This document shows, piece by piece, positions 49,211 to 60,882 of a stretch of DNA of 64,000 nucleotides. Numbering within the stretch: position 1 is the stretch's first letter; every line of letters begins with the position of its first letter. The position numbers and the translations under genes were made by a program. The stretch comes from Artemisia argyi. Its lineage: Eukaryota; Streptophyta; Magnoliopsida; Asterales; Asteraceae. The notes beneath the pieces were generated by a model. The model had not been told where the DNA came from and ran no database searches. It worked only from the letters and a program-made list of their open reading frames with translations. The stretch covers positions 65,412,440 to 65,476,439 of the forward strand of contig CM060702.1 of assembly GCA_030686995.1 (NCBI GenBank), read 5' to 3'.

Positions 49211-50382
49211 AATAGTATTTCTTATGGTATTTATATATTTCATTATGAGTGTGCCGGTGGTTGTGTTAATTCTAGAACTTGTACTTGTTATGCATTACGG
49301 TTATATTTATATGATAAGAGACAAACTTAGGAATAAAACCAAATGGCCATCCGTTTACAAAACAAATTTTTGCTAACCACATCGGTTAGTTATCCTCGTA
49401 TTTGGAACCCATTTGTTAGCGTTCAACTTTAGCGCTAGATACCCCTAGTTTCACCCTCTGAGCCATCCTTTTCATTTTGTTAAATCCAGAAAAATACAAA
49501 AATATTTTACACTTTAAACCTTAGTCTTACCCTTTGTCAAATTCTAAACGGTGGGTTGCTAGTTGCTTGGTATGATGGATTGTTTTTTATGATTATTAGT
49601 TTGCCACACTTCACCAATCATGTGTGTGCCATTCCAACAAAGATGAAGGATGCATACTTCTTATTTGTATTTTTTGTGGTGTATGTTTATGCGAAGTGTG
49701 GGGGAGATGTGATGTAAAAAAAAATAATAAATAAAAAAAAATAAAAAAAATAAAAGGTGAAAATAAGTCATCGCAACTATAAGGTGACAATTATAGCCAA
49801 TGTGCTATATATATTATTATGAATAAAGAAAGTTATGTGATATATTGTTAGCCAGTGTGCTAAGTATGAAGGATATTTTTATGGTGAATCGATGTATCGA
49901 CATGTGAAAGATCGAAAAGGAGAAAGATTGTAACTATTATCATTTTTGGGTTTGTGGTTTGTTCTTGATTAGCAACAATGGGACTTAGACTTTGATTTTA
50001 TTTTTCTTCAAAACCAATTTCATAAATATTCCCATGCCTTATCCTTACCTTTTTGATTTAGTGTATTTATTTTGCACGAAAGTTTTATTTACCCTTAGCC
50101 TAAACGTTACAACCCGAATAAAAGACCTCTTTGATGAATTATTCTATTGTTTTGATACTTGTACAAGCCATCATGACTGAGCAATGAGTGATCTATTAAT
50201 CATGACACATATTGAGTGATGAGTGAATTTCAAATTATCTTCGTGAGGTGCATAGACTTGTTATCAAGCTCTTTATTTACTTGATTGAGTTCAAATAAGA
50301 TATTTGCACTATTGCCATTGAAATCAATTTTCTTTTGATTAAGACTTGCTCGAGGGCGAGCAAAGCTCAAGTGTGGGGGATT
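48547..50382 (+). other. Element C 3' untranslated region
   Basis: No gene. It holds a 34-T run (49176-49209), A-rich tracts near 49715-49755 and AAGTGTGGGG motifs at 48909-48918, 49694-49705 and 50369-50380. The last is the polypurine tract next to the 3' LTR. Confidence 0.65.
50369..50380 (+). other. Polypurine tract of element C
   Basis: AAGTGTGGGGGA two bases before the 3' LTR, where plus-strand DNA synthesis would start. Confidence 0.7.
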
Positions 50383-52093
50383 TTATAACGCTCAAAATTA
50401 ACATGTTTTTAGTCGCGTTATTGTTTGTTTTATGCATGGAAATTGGTCATATTTGTATATATTTGTTACTTAATCGTGGAAAAGTGTTTATGCGTGCAAA
50501 TATAGCCAAAAGCAGGTAAAAATGATTAAAAATGAAGAAATGAAGTGATCATGCACATTTGGAGAATTTCAAGAAGATCAAGAAAGAAAGAAACATCGCA
50601 TGGACAAAAGGATTTGATAAAGACAAGTTTTCTACACATATTTATCACGGAAATATCAAGTTCTGATGAATAAAGTCATGCCACGAAGAAAGACAATGCA
50701 TGCAACGTAAAAACGACAAAGAAAAGACAAAAGAAATATTTCCAGACAGAGTCCAACCGATCGTATGCAACCCGCATCCGATTCGGTTAGAATGTGCCAA
50801 AAGAATGACCATCCGATCGGATGGAGAGAAACCGATCGGATGGAGGTGACTGAAGTTACAAGTTTTGCATTTATGGACGTATTTACTCCCAATAATCATG
50901 TGTGGCTGATCATTTCTACTTATTAACTCTAGAGGGACGTTTTTACTTGGAGGATAAGTGTTATTATGCTATATAATGACTACTTAGGGTCTAGAATTAC
51001 TTGTACCACCAAATATCTAACCTAGTATTACACCAAATATTGTTAGTTCATCTTATATTGCCTGAAAGTTTACTAAGTGTTGTGAAAACGTCCAGAACGT
51101 GTTGTGTTAGAGTCTCAAGCATTGGTTCGAGTTTGGAGTTGTTTACTTACGTTAGTGAGCAATTGGAGGAGTGTGGTTGCTATAGTTCCACAAGTTTATT
51201 CATTGTAATTCTCAAGACTAGGTACACCTTGATACTTATAATGAACAATTGTTACTTTGAGTTTTATGAAAGTTTTCTTATTTACTTGTGTTTTAATCTG
51301 ATTGATATGGAGTAATTTGTGATATACTTGTGTATATGATGTGATTGGTTAATGGAGTATTCTTTTATGAAAAAGGTGATGCATGAAAACATATCTATTT
51401 TATGAGTTTGTTGAAGTAACATCTAATCTTGCTTAATTTGTTGGTAAAAACAATATTTGGAAAAATAGGTCCGAAAGGAATTTCAACTTGTTTTTATTCC
51501 AAAACATTAGTGCACGAATTAGTATGGAATAGGATGCTTGACAACCATCTTATTTACTTGCTAAAATGGATTTGAAAAGATTTCATCACGAAAAAGGACC
51601 GAAAGGATTCGTAGGAACTCATAAGAAAAGAATTGATTTTCAAAACAACCATGTGATTATAGAATTGTCATACTCATTTGATATGTCCGAAAGGAGTCAT
51701 TTAGGTGATAGAATTCTTAGTGGTAGTTAAAACATGACATACATCATACATTGTATAACTACTCATTTTTAGTTGCGCATCATAACAAGTTTTACACCAA
51801 ACTTTGTACTTAAATTGTCATGATACTCCTAATTACCAATCAAGGAATTATACACAAGTATATGTTTAGTTTTTGTTGAGTTTCTTTTAAATTGATATTT
51901 ACATAAATTTGGATTGACAACCCTTATTTAACAAACGTTTTTCTTATTACTAAAACAACCAAATCACTTGGGAAGATCTCGACTTACCCACCTTTATTAC
52001 ATCGGACGAGTATACTTGCTTGTATGTGCTAAATAAAAATCGGATAATTCTTGTTTATAAATTTTAAAACTTGTACTAATAAAACGCACATCA
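50383..52093 (+). repeat. Element C 3' LTR (1711 bp)
   Basis: Matches 32147-33859. The first dinucleotide is TT rather than TG, probably a point mutation. Ends GCACATCA before TSD GGTTT. Palindrome cluster at 50751-50845. Confidence 0.9.
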
Positions 52094-52140
52094 GGTTTTT
52101 CTTCTTAATCAGAGTTTCCAACACAAGCTCTGATACCACT
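52094..52140 (-). other. Copia B leader and primer binding site
   Basis: Right TSD of element C (GGTTT, 52094-52098), then B's leader. The plus strand GCTCTGATACCA at 52127-52138 is the reverse of TGGTATCAGAGC, the initiator-Met tRNA primer site, 2 bp from B's LTR. Confidence 0.85.
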
Positions 52141-52682
52141 TGTTGGATCGATGTACTCTGACCAAACTACTTTGTAGCTAGTAAAGGTTTAATAATATTA
52201 AGTAAACTCAACACTATTAATATTGAAATACTGTTTGACCTTGTAAAGTATGCGGAGTCTACTAACACAAAGCTTAAGAAGAACTTTTATATTAAACCAA
52301 ACTTGAACCTGCTTTGTTACACAGATTTACTAACAATCCCTAACTATTATCGACTTTGAACAGCTCTAAGACTCTTAGAACTTCGACTAAAACATATATC
52401 CCTAATACCATCATAAGGCTCTTTATATAGATAACCTTAAGTCGGTTTACATCATATATCTTGAACGACAAGTCATTATCCCTAACTAGAATATTCATAC
52501 AATATTACACATTAATCCTTTAACTAATATTGCACTTAAGTCCTTATATTCTACGAAGTACTTTGAATAATCTTCAATAAGCAGCAGTACTTTGACTTTG
52601 ATCTTCAGCAGTACTTTGACTTTACTCTTCAAGCAGCAGCATTTTGACATACAGAAGTACCTTGATCTTTTATATCCCAACA
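52141..52682 (-). repeat. Copia B 5' LTR (542 bp)
   Basis: Ends are inverted repeats TGTTGG...CCAACA. On the minus strand CTATATAAAG (52421-52430) is the promoter TATA box. Several AGTACTTTG motifs lie in its upstream part (52555-52670). The 3' LTR of B is absent, lost at the element 1 junction. Confidence 0.85.
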
Positions 52683-53453
52683 CGACATCCCGTTGGAAAA
52701 CCTGAATCGTGACACCCTCATAGTATTACCACTGTGAGTCCTTAAGATCTTCATACCAAGTATATTTTCCTTTTCTTCATCTAGCAAACACTTGGTAACC
52801 CATATCTCAGCCTTGCTTTCGCAAGTAAACCTTATATAATATATATAGAGGAATAGATATATGAACATACCTGGTGCATACTTCCAGTAATATATTTTAC
52901 TGTCGTCACTGCTTCGCCTGAAACTGTTGCTGAGCAAACACATACTAGACCGAGTATCCATATCTTCTTTCATTACAGCCATCCACTTGGAAATTACTTC
53001 ACAAGCAACTGCATCCCTGAAAGTCAATGACTCATGTGCATCTTCTTTTATCACTCCAGCAACTCCTAAAGTGGCCATATTACTGTCACCTCTATACCAT
53101 TCAGCAACATTACCCTCTGCAACTTCTTGACCAGGTACTCCGGTTTTCATAATGTCTACCCCGATCTTTGCACCAAGGTATACCGGCTTATTTACCAAGC
53201 AGTCCGTGTTTGCCTTTCCTTCAAGTTGGTTAACCTCCAACTTTCTTTGAGCCACTGCAGCATGATCGTTACTCTCCTGAATTACCTCAGCTTCCACCTC
53301 AAACCAAACACGCTTTTGAACATGTACTCCATGGACCCTTATTTTAACAACAAGACCAAGTTGCTTAAACCTAACTTGTTTTGAACCTCCATGTCTTTGT
53401 ACAATATTCCCATCAAGCTTTTTGATGTTTAACCTAGTATTCATACTAGTCAT
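52683..53453 (-). pseudogene. Copia D gag-RT fusion ORF, truncated
   Basis: Starts MTSMNTRLNIKKLDGNIVQR, the gag N-terminus of a copia family I recognise from daisy-family genomes. It then passes directly into RT-like sequence: ACEVISKWMAVMKEDMDTRS, YAPGMFIYLFLYIYYIRF and ILGMKILRTHSGNTMRVSRF. The catalytic YVDD position reads YIYY, so RT is dead. Capsid, protease and integrase are missing, although the frame is open for over 250 codons. The insertion of copia B at 52682/52683 cuts the 3' end; codons beyond are B's LTR. This looks like an internally deleted, non-autonomous copia. Confidence 0.7.
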
Positions 53454-54478
53454 TCTTCTTTAACCCTGCCACAAACCTTGTCAAGTTGCTTTTTAACCAA
53501 CTTTACCAACAAGTCTCACAAGCCGTGTGTTAAACCCGCTTTCTTGAACTTATCGATCTACTAACCTTTAGAGAAACCCTAAAGCTTCAATCTTTCCGCC
53601 TTAAGTCTACAACCTTGTTATACCTTGTACTCCAAGTAATCACTTTTCTTGAATCCCAAAACAAAGCTAAACCTTACTTGTCTTCCAAGAATCACCAAGA
53701 CTTGAATTTCAAGAAATCACGGATACCTTCAAAGTATTTATTTTTCTTCACTCTTCAATCGACTTAACCCTTGTAGAAAACCCTAACAAGAAATCAACTT
53801 ACCCAAGAGCTACCCCGAAAAAAGCTTTGAAGTAAATATTTTGTCGATTAAACCCTAGCAAACCTGAAACTTGAAGCCCAAGTAACAAACTAGTCGACAA
53901 AACCCTTTGATGATAGAAGAACCATAACAGAAAAACCTTGAGCAAAATCGATCAAAAAAAACTCTTTGACGATACCCTTGCTCAAATCGATCAAACTTCA
54001 CCACCAAGTAACCTTCTATAAGCCGAAACCTTGAAGTCGAAACTCTTGCAAAACTTTGTCACCTTTGAAGCTCAAAACCGAAACTCAAAGAACCTTGTGA
54101 CAAAAGAAAACAATTTCCTATAACCCTAGGAGAACTAATCCACCTCCTTGCCAGACAACTTTAAGAACCTTGTTGCCAAAGTAATCTTGACTCGCAAACA
54201 TAGAAACCTTGAACCTTGTAATCTACACAATGATAGCCAAACAATAATCAAAAAATGACAAAGAACACAACAACCACACCAGAAAATTCGACAGCCTATA
54301 TCTCTTTCCTGGTAGGTCTGATGCAAGCTCCCTCCAGTGAGATCCTAGATCTATGTATCTTCAACCTACGGTTCAAATTTCGTACGACTGCCCTGTAACC
54401 AACGAACCAAATCCGGTTCACTTGTTTCTCTTGTTTCGGCTCTCTCCACGATGTGCGATTCATTCTTCTCAAAGCTGT
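53454..54478 (-). other. Copia D leader region
   Basis: About 1 kb between D's primer site and its ORF. Minus-strand sequence just after the LTR can be read as MVSETALRRMNRTSWREPKQ... (54490-54296), a translation seen with this element family, but it has stops and I do not consider it a proven gene. Confidence 0.5.
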
Positions 54479-54491
54479 CTCTGATACCAAT
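54479..54491 (-). other. Primer binding site of copia D
   Basis: Minus-strand ATTGGTATCAGAG directly at the LTR edge. Confidence 0.75.
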
Positions 54492-54854
54492 TGTTAGGAG
54501 AAATCCAACAAACCGGTTACTAAAGTGGAACCACGAATCAAGAACTACTCCAACAAAATCTCGACAAAGGGTTATGATCCGTTAATGCCGAGTGGCATCA
54601 ACGCACACATGAGATAATTTACACTCAAACATTTATTAAACGTGAGGAAGAAAAGAAGGTACAAATAAAACCTCACCCCCTCATCCCTATTTATAGAGAT
54701 TTAGGGGGGAAACCTAATCCTTGGTGAACAAAGAATCTAAAATTGAGGAGGTTAGGAACTTTCCTAATACTTGACTGACCTCTTTAAGTTTGAGCTAAAC
54801 TACAACTAGCCCCCTTAACTTATATCCTAACTATTACACACTAATATTCTAACA
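54492..54854 (-). repeat. Copia D 5' LTR (363 bp)
   Basis: Inverted ends TGTTAG...CTAACA. On the minus strand CTATAAATAGGG (54685-54696) is the TATA box. No second LTR in the window. Confidence 0.8.
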
Positions 54855-55074
54855 ATTTCTTTTAGTGATGTATTGTTTTTCCACCTTGAAACAACTAAAC
54901 GAATCACCTCTATTCCTTTCGTGCCTGCTCACTTAGTATCTGATTTTCTTATCCATCTTCTTGCACTTTGAGATTCATTAGTATGTAAATTTAAGTTTGC
55001 ACTAAGGTCATTTTTATATCAAATAGGTTTTGAAGCCTTTCAAGTATGAAGTAATGTGGAAAAAGAAATATAGG
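54855..55074. other. Short spacer
   Basis: No feature seen beyond AT-rich sequence. Confidence 0.4.
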
Positions 55075-55260
55075 TTAGAGTTTAGGGTTGTGTTGTATGT
55101 GGCTGAGTTGTTTTTCAGTGCAGGTTTTGTACTCAACTAATGAGGCATAAAAGTTAGAGGATGAATAGAAGTCGGAGTAGTAAGAGGTTGCTGTGTCAGA
55201 GCTTGTTTTGCTATCGCTGTCAGATTTTGTATTGATTGCGGTGAACCTGTTGTTATTCAT
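55075..55260 (-). CDS. Small Ser/Asp/Tyr-rich protein (61 aa)
   Basis: Starts MNNNRFTAINTKSDSDSKTS and continues with Ser/Tyr/Asp-rich sequence. It is preceded on the minus strand by CTATATATTG (plus 55305-55314), about 45-55 bp before the ATG, and a leader free of upstream ATGs. Composition loosely resembles the N-terminus of the antisense gene at 24932 (acidic, Ser and Tyr rich), which has the same TATA-to-ATG spacing, but no real alignment is claimed. No domain recognised; it may be a remnant of an element's accessory gene. Confidence 0.35.
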   Translation of the reverse strand: MNNNRFTAINTKSDSDSKTSSDTATSYYSDFYSSSNFYASLVEYKTCTEKQLSHIQHNPKL

Positions 55261-55568
55261 TATGGAAGTTGTATGTTGAATGAAAGTTGAACAATGTGTG
55301 TTGCAATATATAGGACTTTTTACTTATAAGCTACATATTCTCTCAATTTAATCTAGGGAAATGATATTAATTTTTTTTTTCTTTTTTTTTAACTTATATT
55401 GCTTGTTACACAATATGTTTAACAACTAACTAAAAAGAGTTCTTGGAGGTCTTCTTTGTCATCCTTCAACATTAGCAACTACTCAATTAAATAGGACTCC
55501 ATATTATTTACTAATATATAGTAAAAGTATTAGGGTGTGTATCTTTTTTAGTTTATGGGAAGGAATAT
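55261..55568. other. Promoter side of the small gene, then flank of element 3
   Basis: AT-rich, with T runs near 55370-55390. No other gene. Confidence 0.4.
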
Positions 55569-58500
55569 TGTAACAACCCACAAAATTCGTCACTATCATT
55601 CTCACTACAAATACCTAGGTCAGGTATTTCACAGGTAAATTTTTGCTTTTTATGTGCAATCATTACTTGCATGACTCTCTAGACCTACTCACGTATCTAC
55701 ACAAGCCAAACAAATCAACACTCAAATCCTATAAACCCCTGGTATGTCAATCATAAGATCACAACAACACCATAATAAGTAATCTACTAATCTAACACAT
55801 TAAACATATTACAAAACCCTAATGAACACTAATTAAGCCCTAATTAGGTCTATGTGCTTATTAAACCCTATATGCTTAACTAAACTAGTTTGAAAGTGTC
55901 CAAGGCTTAAGTAGGAGTTGCCTTAGGAACATTAGGATACCTTAGGACCCTTAGGCATTAGTACAACCCCTTAGAGCTTAGGTACAAGTCCCTTAAGCAC
56001 AAAACCATAACTAGGTCATGACTTCCTAGTATTAGTCTAAACTATCCCAAAACTTCACCACAAGCCACTATCACTAGCATAAACATATTAAGACCTAGGA
56101 TTCGTTATTAGGAACTCAAAAGACCTTAACCTAGGCACTAAACCCTAGGATAAACCCTAATCTCTCACTAAGTACAATTAGGTCATTTAGGTCCCGAAAC
56201 TAGGTCAAACCTTCCCAAACCTTTCCCATAAGCTATCATCACTTAGTATAAGTCCCCTAGGACTTAGGATTAGTCACTAGACACTCATAGGAACCTAACT
56301 TAGGCACTAAGCCCTAGGTAAAACCATAAATTCACTCTAGGCAAAACTAGGTTAAAACTAAAACTAAACCTTAGGATTAAGCTAGCACCTCTAAACTAGC
56401 AACCAAGCACCCTAGCACCTCTTCCTAACCTACCTAGCACCCTAGCACCTCTAAGAACCCACACAAGTAGGTGCATCACCTACTTGTTACCTACTTACCC
56501 CAAAACCGACTATACGACTTCATTACCACCACAAACCACCTCTATAAGCCCTAAGAAGCTTACAAGCACCTCCCTACCACTGCCTTACCACCTTGTGGCC
56601 ACTAAACAGCCACCAAGGAGCCTCGTCACCTCCTTGTCACTCCAAAAACACTATACGGCCACAAACACCCCACATAAGCCTATTCTACCACCATAGCTTG
56701 TAAGAGTCATGTTATAGCTTCCATTACTCACCCTCCCCCTCCTTTATACCACACCACCCCATTCGACACCTCCTACTTCCCTTCCTTGGTCACTACTCCA
56801 AACGATGGGTATAAATACCCTCGTAGACCCTCACTATCCAAATCACATCTTCATTTCACCTCACCTCATATATTCAGTACCTAGTAGTATTTTAGGACCC
56901 TTAGAAACCTTAGGAATCGAGTACTATAGACCATGCATGCTAGTCGAGTCCCATTTTGCCCTAGAAAACCCTAAAACCCTGGTTGCACCCCATACGACCT
57001 ATGTAAGCTTCAATACTTGTTATACTAGCTTTAGTTTAGTCTTAGGACAGTATTAGGATGCCTTAGATACCCTAGGAACCCTTCCCTAAGCCTTGAACCA
57101 TTTCATTTACCAGATTTCTTTTTAAAACCCTAAATAGAGTCGAATTGCCTTTAACATGCAATAAGCCTTTCTCACAAGTTATAATCTGATTTAGGTAACT
57201 TAGATAAGCTAATATTAGTAAAACATAAGCTAGGAAACTTAGTTGTTACATAAAAATATAGTTTACATGCATTTAGGACTAGTTTTGCAAAACTTTACAT
57301 GCATAGGGGTATATATCATAAATTCCTAAAACTATAAAGTCTAGGGACAGTTGTTGACATTTCCTAGAAGTTATTAGTGCAAGGTCTCATTTTTCAAACT
57401 TTAGAAACCCTAGGATAGAAATTAAAATAAATTATAAACTACAAAGGACTAGTTATGCAAATATTATAAAGTTAAGGGTCTAAATGGTAAATATAGAAAA
57501 CTTATAAGTCCAAGGGTTAATTCTGTCATTTTCTAAAATTAAATATTGAAGTTTAGGGACTAATTGAGTCGAGTATAGATAGTTATAAATATAAATAATA
57601 TAAGTATTATAAGTATAGGGTAGATTTTGTAAATATATAAAACTATAAGGGTATAAAGTGAAAATACTATATAAATATAAAACTTAGTTAAAGTTAAAAG
57701 CATAACACAATAGTAGGGAGCTTCATGTGAGGAGTACCATGTGGATATTTCATTTTGACGAGTTTGCTGGGTTTACGAATTAAAGTGCCCTGGCTCATCA
57801 AACGATTATTGCATGTACTATTGGATTATGATGGCCCGAACGGTGTTATGATTATAACTAAACTTAATAACAAAATAGCTCAATAGTAGGGAGCTTCATG
57901 TGAGGAGTATTAACTTCTGAATTATGATGGCCCGAACGGTATTATGTTGATAACATAATACAATATTAGGGAGCTTCATGTGAGGAGTCATATACTTCTA
58001 GATTATGATGGCCCGAACGGTGTTATGTTATATCTAAAACATTAACAAACCTAAGAATGATTACTTAAGAAACTTAAACAAGATAACTAAAGTTTGACAT
58101 ACATCCAAACCTACAACACACTAGGATACGTGAGTAAGGCATTCTTGTTCCCGAGTCACTTTTTGCATCAATTAGATTTCCCTAAGCCCAGGTGAGTTCA
58201 TAGCCTCATACTCTTTTTAAACTTTCACTCTAAATGCTTTAGAAACCCTGTGTGGGAGATACATGCTACTTGCTTTACTTAAAACCGAATACAAGTCTTT
58301 TTCTTTGGTTGTTGCACGAGTAAACCAACTGCCACCACTACATAACTAAAATTCATTAATCTAGTCGTTTGGGATATTTTACCCACGCGAACGCGAATAT
58401 AGTTGATAGATCTATTGGAGTTTGATAACTCCTGTTGGTATTAACATCTTTCTAGATGGTACCAATAAGAACTATATTTGAACCCATTGAAGGATTAACT

Positions 58501-59011
58501 TTGGCAAGTTATCCTTCCCATGACCCGGATTGTTAACGTGTGGTTCTTGAGCTTAGTGCAACACACCCCACTCTTTATAATTGTGCATGCATCAATATTA
58601 TCACACACACATACACACAACATTTTCCCAGATGGGTGTAACAACGGAACCCAGGGAACTTGTATTCACTAACACTTAAACATATGACTCTCACTCAACA
58701 CCTAGTGTTGACTTTTAAGCATGTATTCTAGGTATATCACTTCTTCGGAGATATGGCAGAAGGAGGTACTGAACTCCGAGGACTTTCAAACCAGTTATCA
58801 TTCAAACATAACTTAACACCTAGACTTTGGGACCTCATCAAAAGTAAAAGTATATCTTTTACTCTAAAAACTCTGATAATTAAATGAATGATAACTAAAT
58901 TTCTAAAAACGTCTCTTTTCAAGTCGTTTTCTATTACAGTGACTATGATTCCATGAAGTAATACCCCAAACACTTAATCCGCTGCGATCAGTGAAAAATG
59001 GGGGTGTTACA
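55569..59011 (+). repeat. Element 3 5' LTR (3443 bp)
   Basis: TGTAACAACCC to GGGTGTTACA. More diverged from its partner than the other LTR pairs (several percent by eye), so the insertion is older. Rich in CCTTAGG and ACCCTA words. Contains three units of GGGAGCTTCATGTGAGGAGT...TATGATGGCCCGAACGG (57710-58030). No credible gene. Confidence 0.85.
57710..58035. repeat. Three-unit direct repeat in the element 3 LTR
   Basis: Units of about 150, 75 and 75 bp start with AGGGAGCTTCATGTGAGGAG and end with GATGGCCCGAACGGTGTTAT. The first unit has an extra 75 bp in its middle. Confidence 0.8.
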
Positions 59012-59030
59012 GATTGGTATCAGAGCTTCA
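59012..59030 (+). other. Primer binding site of element 3
   Basis: GATTGGTATCAGAGCTTCAG type sequence directly after the LTR, an initiator-Met tRNA type site. Confidence 0.8.
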
Positions 59031-59193
59031 GTTGTAGAGAACAAGGTTAAAACCTAAACTACAACTATTTTTCCTAAACCCGAGAAAGTCCTCAGTACCT
59101 CTGCCATCCTCCGTAACTATATGTGCTAAGGTTAGTATAATAATTGCCTGCTTAACTGCTAAATGATTTACAGTTTTTTACTATTCTATAGTT

Positions 59194-60003
59194 ATGTCTA
59201 CTCTCCGCTATTCTACCCCCGTCTCATCTAGTTTATATCCGGAGAATGATCTTCCCTCTCCGAATGTACTAGATTATTCCCCTAAACCATATATTCCCAA
59301 TCACTTAGAAGACTCTATGAATAGTTTAGATACACCTTCACCTTTAGGTTATACACCTTTCTTAGATAACCCTCATTTAAAACACTTAAGAGATTTCTAT
59401 GCTAAGGCATCACCTATTCCTCCACTAAACCCTATTTTACACCCACCATTCCCCACACCTAGATTAGAACCCCATGGTTTCTTTCTCTCTAGAGAACCAT
59501 GTATACCTAGAAACCCTATCCCTACCTATACCCCTAGATATGACCCTAGGCAACCCTACACTTTAGGACCTACACCTTACTTAGTAAACCCTCCCATTTC
59601 ATCTTGGAAAGAAGAATTTGGAGAAAACTCCAATTTGACAACTTTATAAAATGAGGAAAATCAGTTAGAGGAAATTTTAAATAATTTAGATGAAATTCTC
59701 CTTGACCTTCTTGAGAAGATAGAAAAAGGTCATGATAATAACTTAGGTAATCTACCTGACTATAGTAGTTTAAGAAATACCATACAAGAAAACCATTTTA
59801 AAGTAGCTAAATTACAAAAGAACCAAATGAAACGCCACCATAAAATAGAGCTAAATTACAGAAAAACCAAATGAAACACTACCATAAAATAGCCTTTGCC
59901 TGCTTTAGGATTTGTACTTTAGAAAAGATAATAGATGATGATGAGGAAAAACCTAGAAAACACAAACTCTTGGAATTAGGAAAAACCTTAGAAACCCCTA
60001 AGT
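59194..60003 (+). pseudogene. Element 3 proline-rich ORF, broken (gag position)
   Basis: Begins MSTLRYSTPVSSSLYPENDL. The first 151 codons are rich in Pro, Leu, Tyr and Ser (for example PPLNPILHPPFPTPRLEP) and stop at 59647-59649. The same frame continues with a helical, charged half (NQLEEILNNLDEILLDLLEK, then LQKNQMKRHHKIELNYRKTK) to 59874. A duplication of about 42 bp (59809-59850 and 59851-59892) disrupts the frame. After it, the reading KIAFACFRICTLEKIIDDDE continues to a stop near 60003. Without these lesions it would be about 270 residues. It sits where gag should be but has no zinc knuckle or capsid motif that I recognise. Confidence 0.5.
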
Positions 60004-60833
60004 AATATGCCTTTTATAGCCTTAAGAGTCATACCCTAGAATAATTAGTGCCTATAGGATATGTAAGATAGGAAATCAATAAAATAAGTTAAGTTTTAGA
60101 AACTACCTAGTGCCCCTCAATTAGGATAATTTAGATAAACTAGATTTAGATATGCCTCTCCCATATTACCCTAGGTCATCCCTAACCTAATAGTAACCCT
60201 TAGGGGAATAGATATAACCCATAGAACATAACAAGTTAGTTACTTGTTATAACCTACCCCAAAACCTTACCCCTAGGAATTTAGGAAAACTACCCCGATG
60301 CCTTAGATACATAGATTCTCTAAACTATTTTAAACTCCCTTCGTACTTCCTCTTTTCCTAAAACCCAATTCCTTCAAACACTCTCCCTTATCAATGGTGA
60401 TAATACTTATTCTACACCATAGAGATCTGAATTCTTTCTCTTTTGATCTCTAAATCCTCACTACTTCCTTAGCTTTCTCAAGCTATCTTTTTCCTAGTTA
60501 GAGAATCTACCCCTAACTATCCCATATGCAAATATATGATAATCATATACAAGCATATTCCTATCCTTTCCCTCTTTATTTCCTTAGATTACTATGATTT
60601 TCTCGAGTTAGTTTTCCCCATCCCCTTAGTAAAACCCAAACCATATTCTTTAGGATTTCCGTACTTGAGGTTAGAAATAACTTTCGGATTATCCCTAGAA
60701 AACATAAGCTTAAGTATAGAATACCTTAGATCACTAAGATAGGCTATCTAAGAAACCCTTGAGGAAATAGAAAAATAAGATTAGGAGTTTTTAAGGTTTT
60801 ATAGGTTATAAACCAAAATCCCTACCTAAATAG

Positions 60834-60882
<49 letters not shown>

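Larger units (their letters stand above)
32147..52093 (+). mobile_element. Element C: Athila-like gypsy element without pol
   Basis: Plus-strand LTR element with LTRs at 32147-33859 and 50383-52093 and TSD GGTTT on both sides. The primer site (33862-33885) has the TTGG-GCCG-TGCCGGGGA form common to Athila/Tat-type gypsy elements. The interior holds protease-like ORFs, then element 2 as an insertion, then a spliced ORF resembling the Athila ORF-1 family. RT, RNase H and integrase are absent, so it depends on a relative. Without element 2 it would be about 10.6 kb. Confidence 0.85.

Noticed and set aside
55569..58000. Telomere-like ACCCTAA words in the element 3 LTR
   Set aside because: Scattered and irregular, mixed with CCTTAGG words; not a telomeric tandem array.
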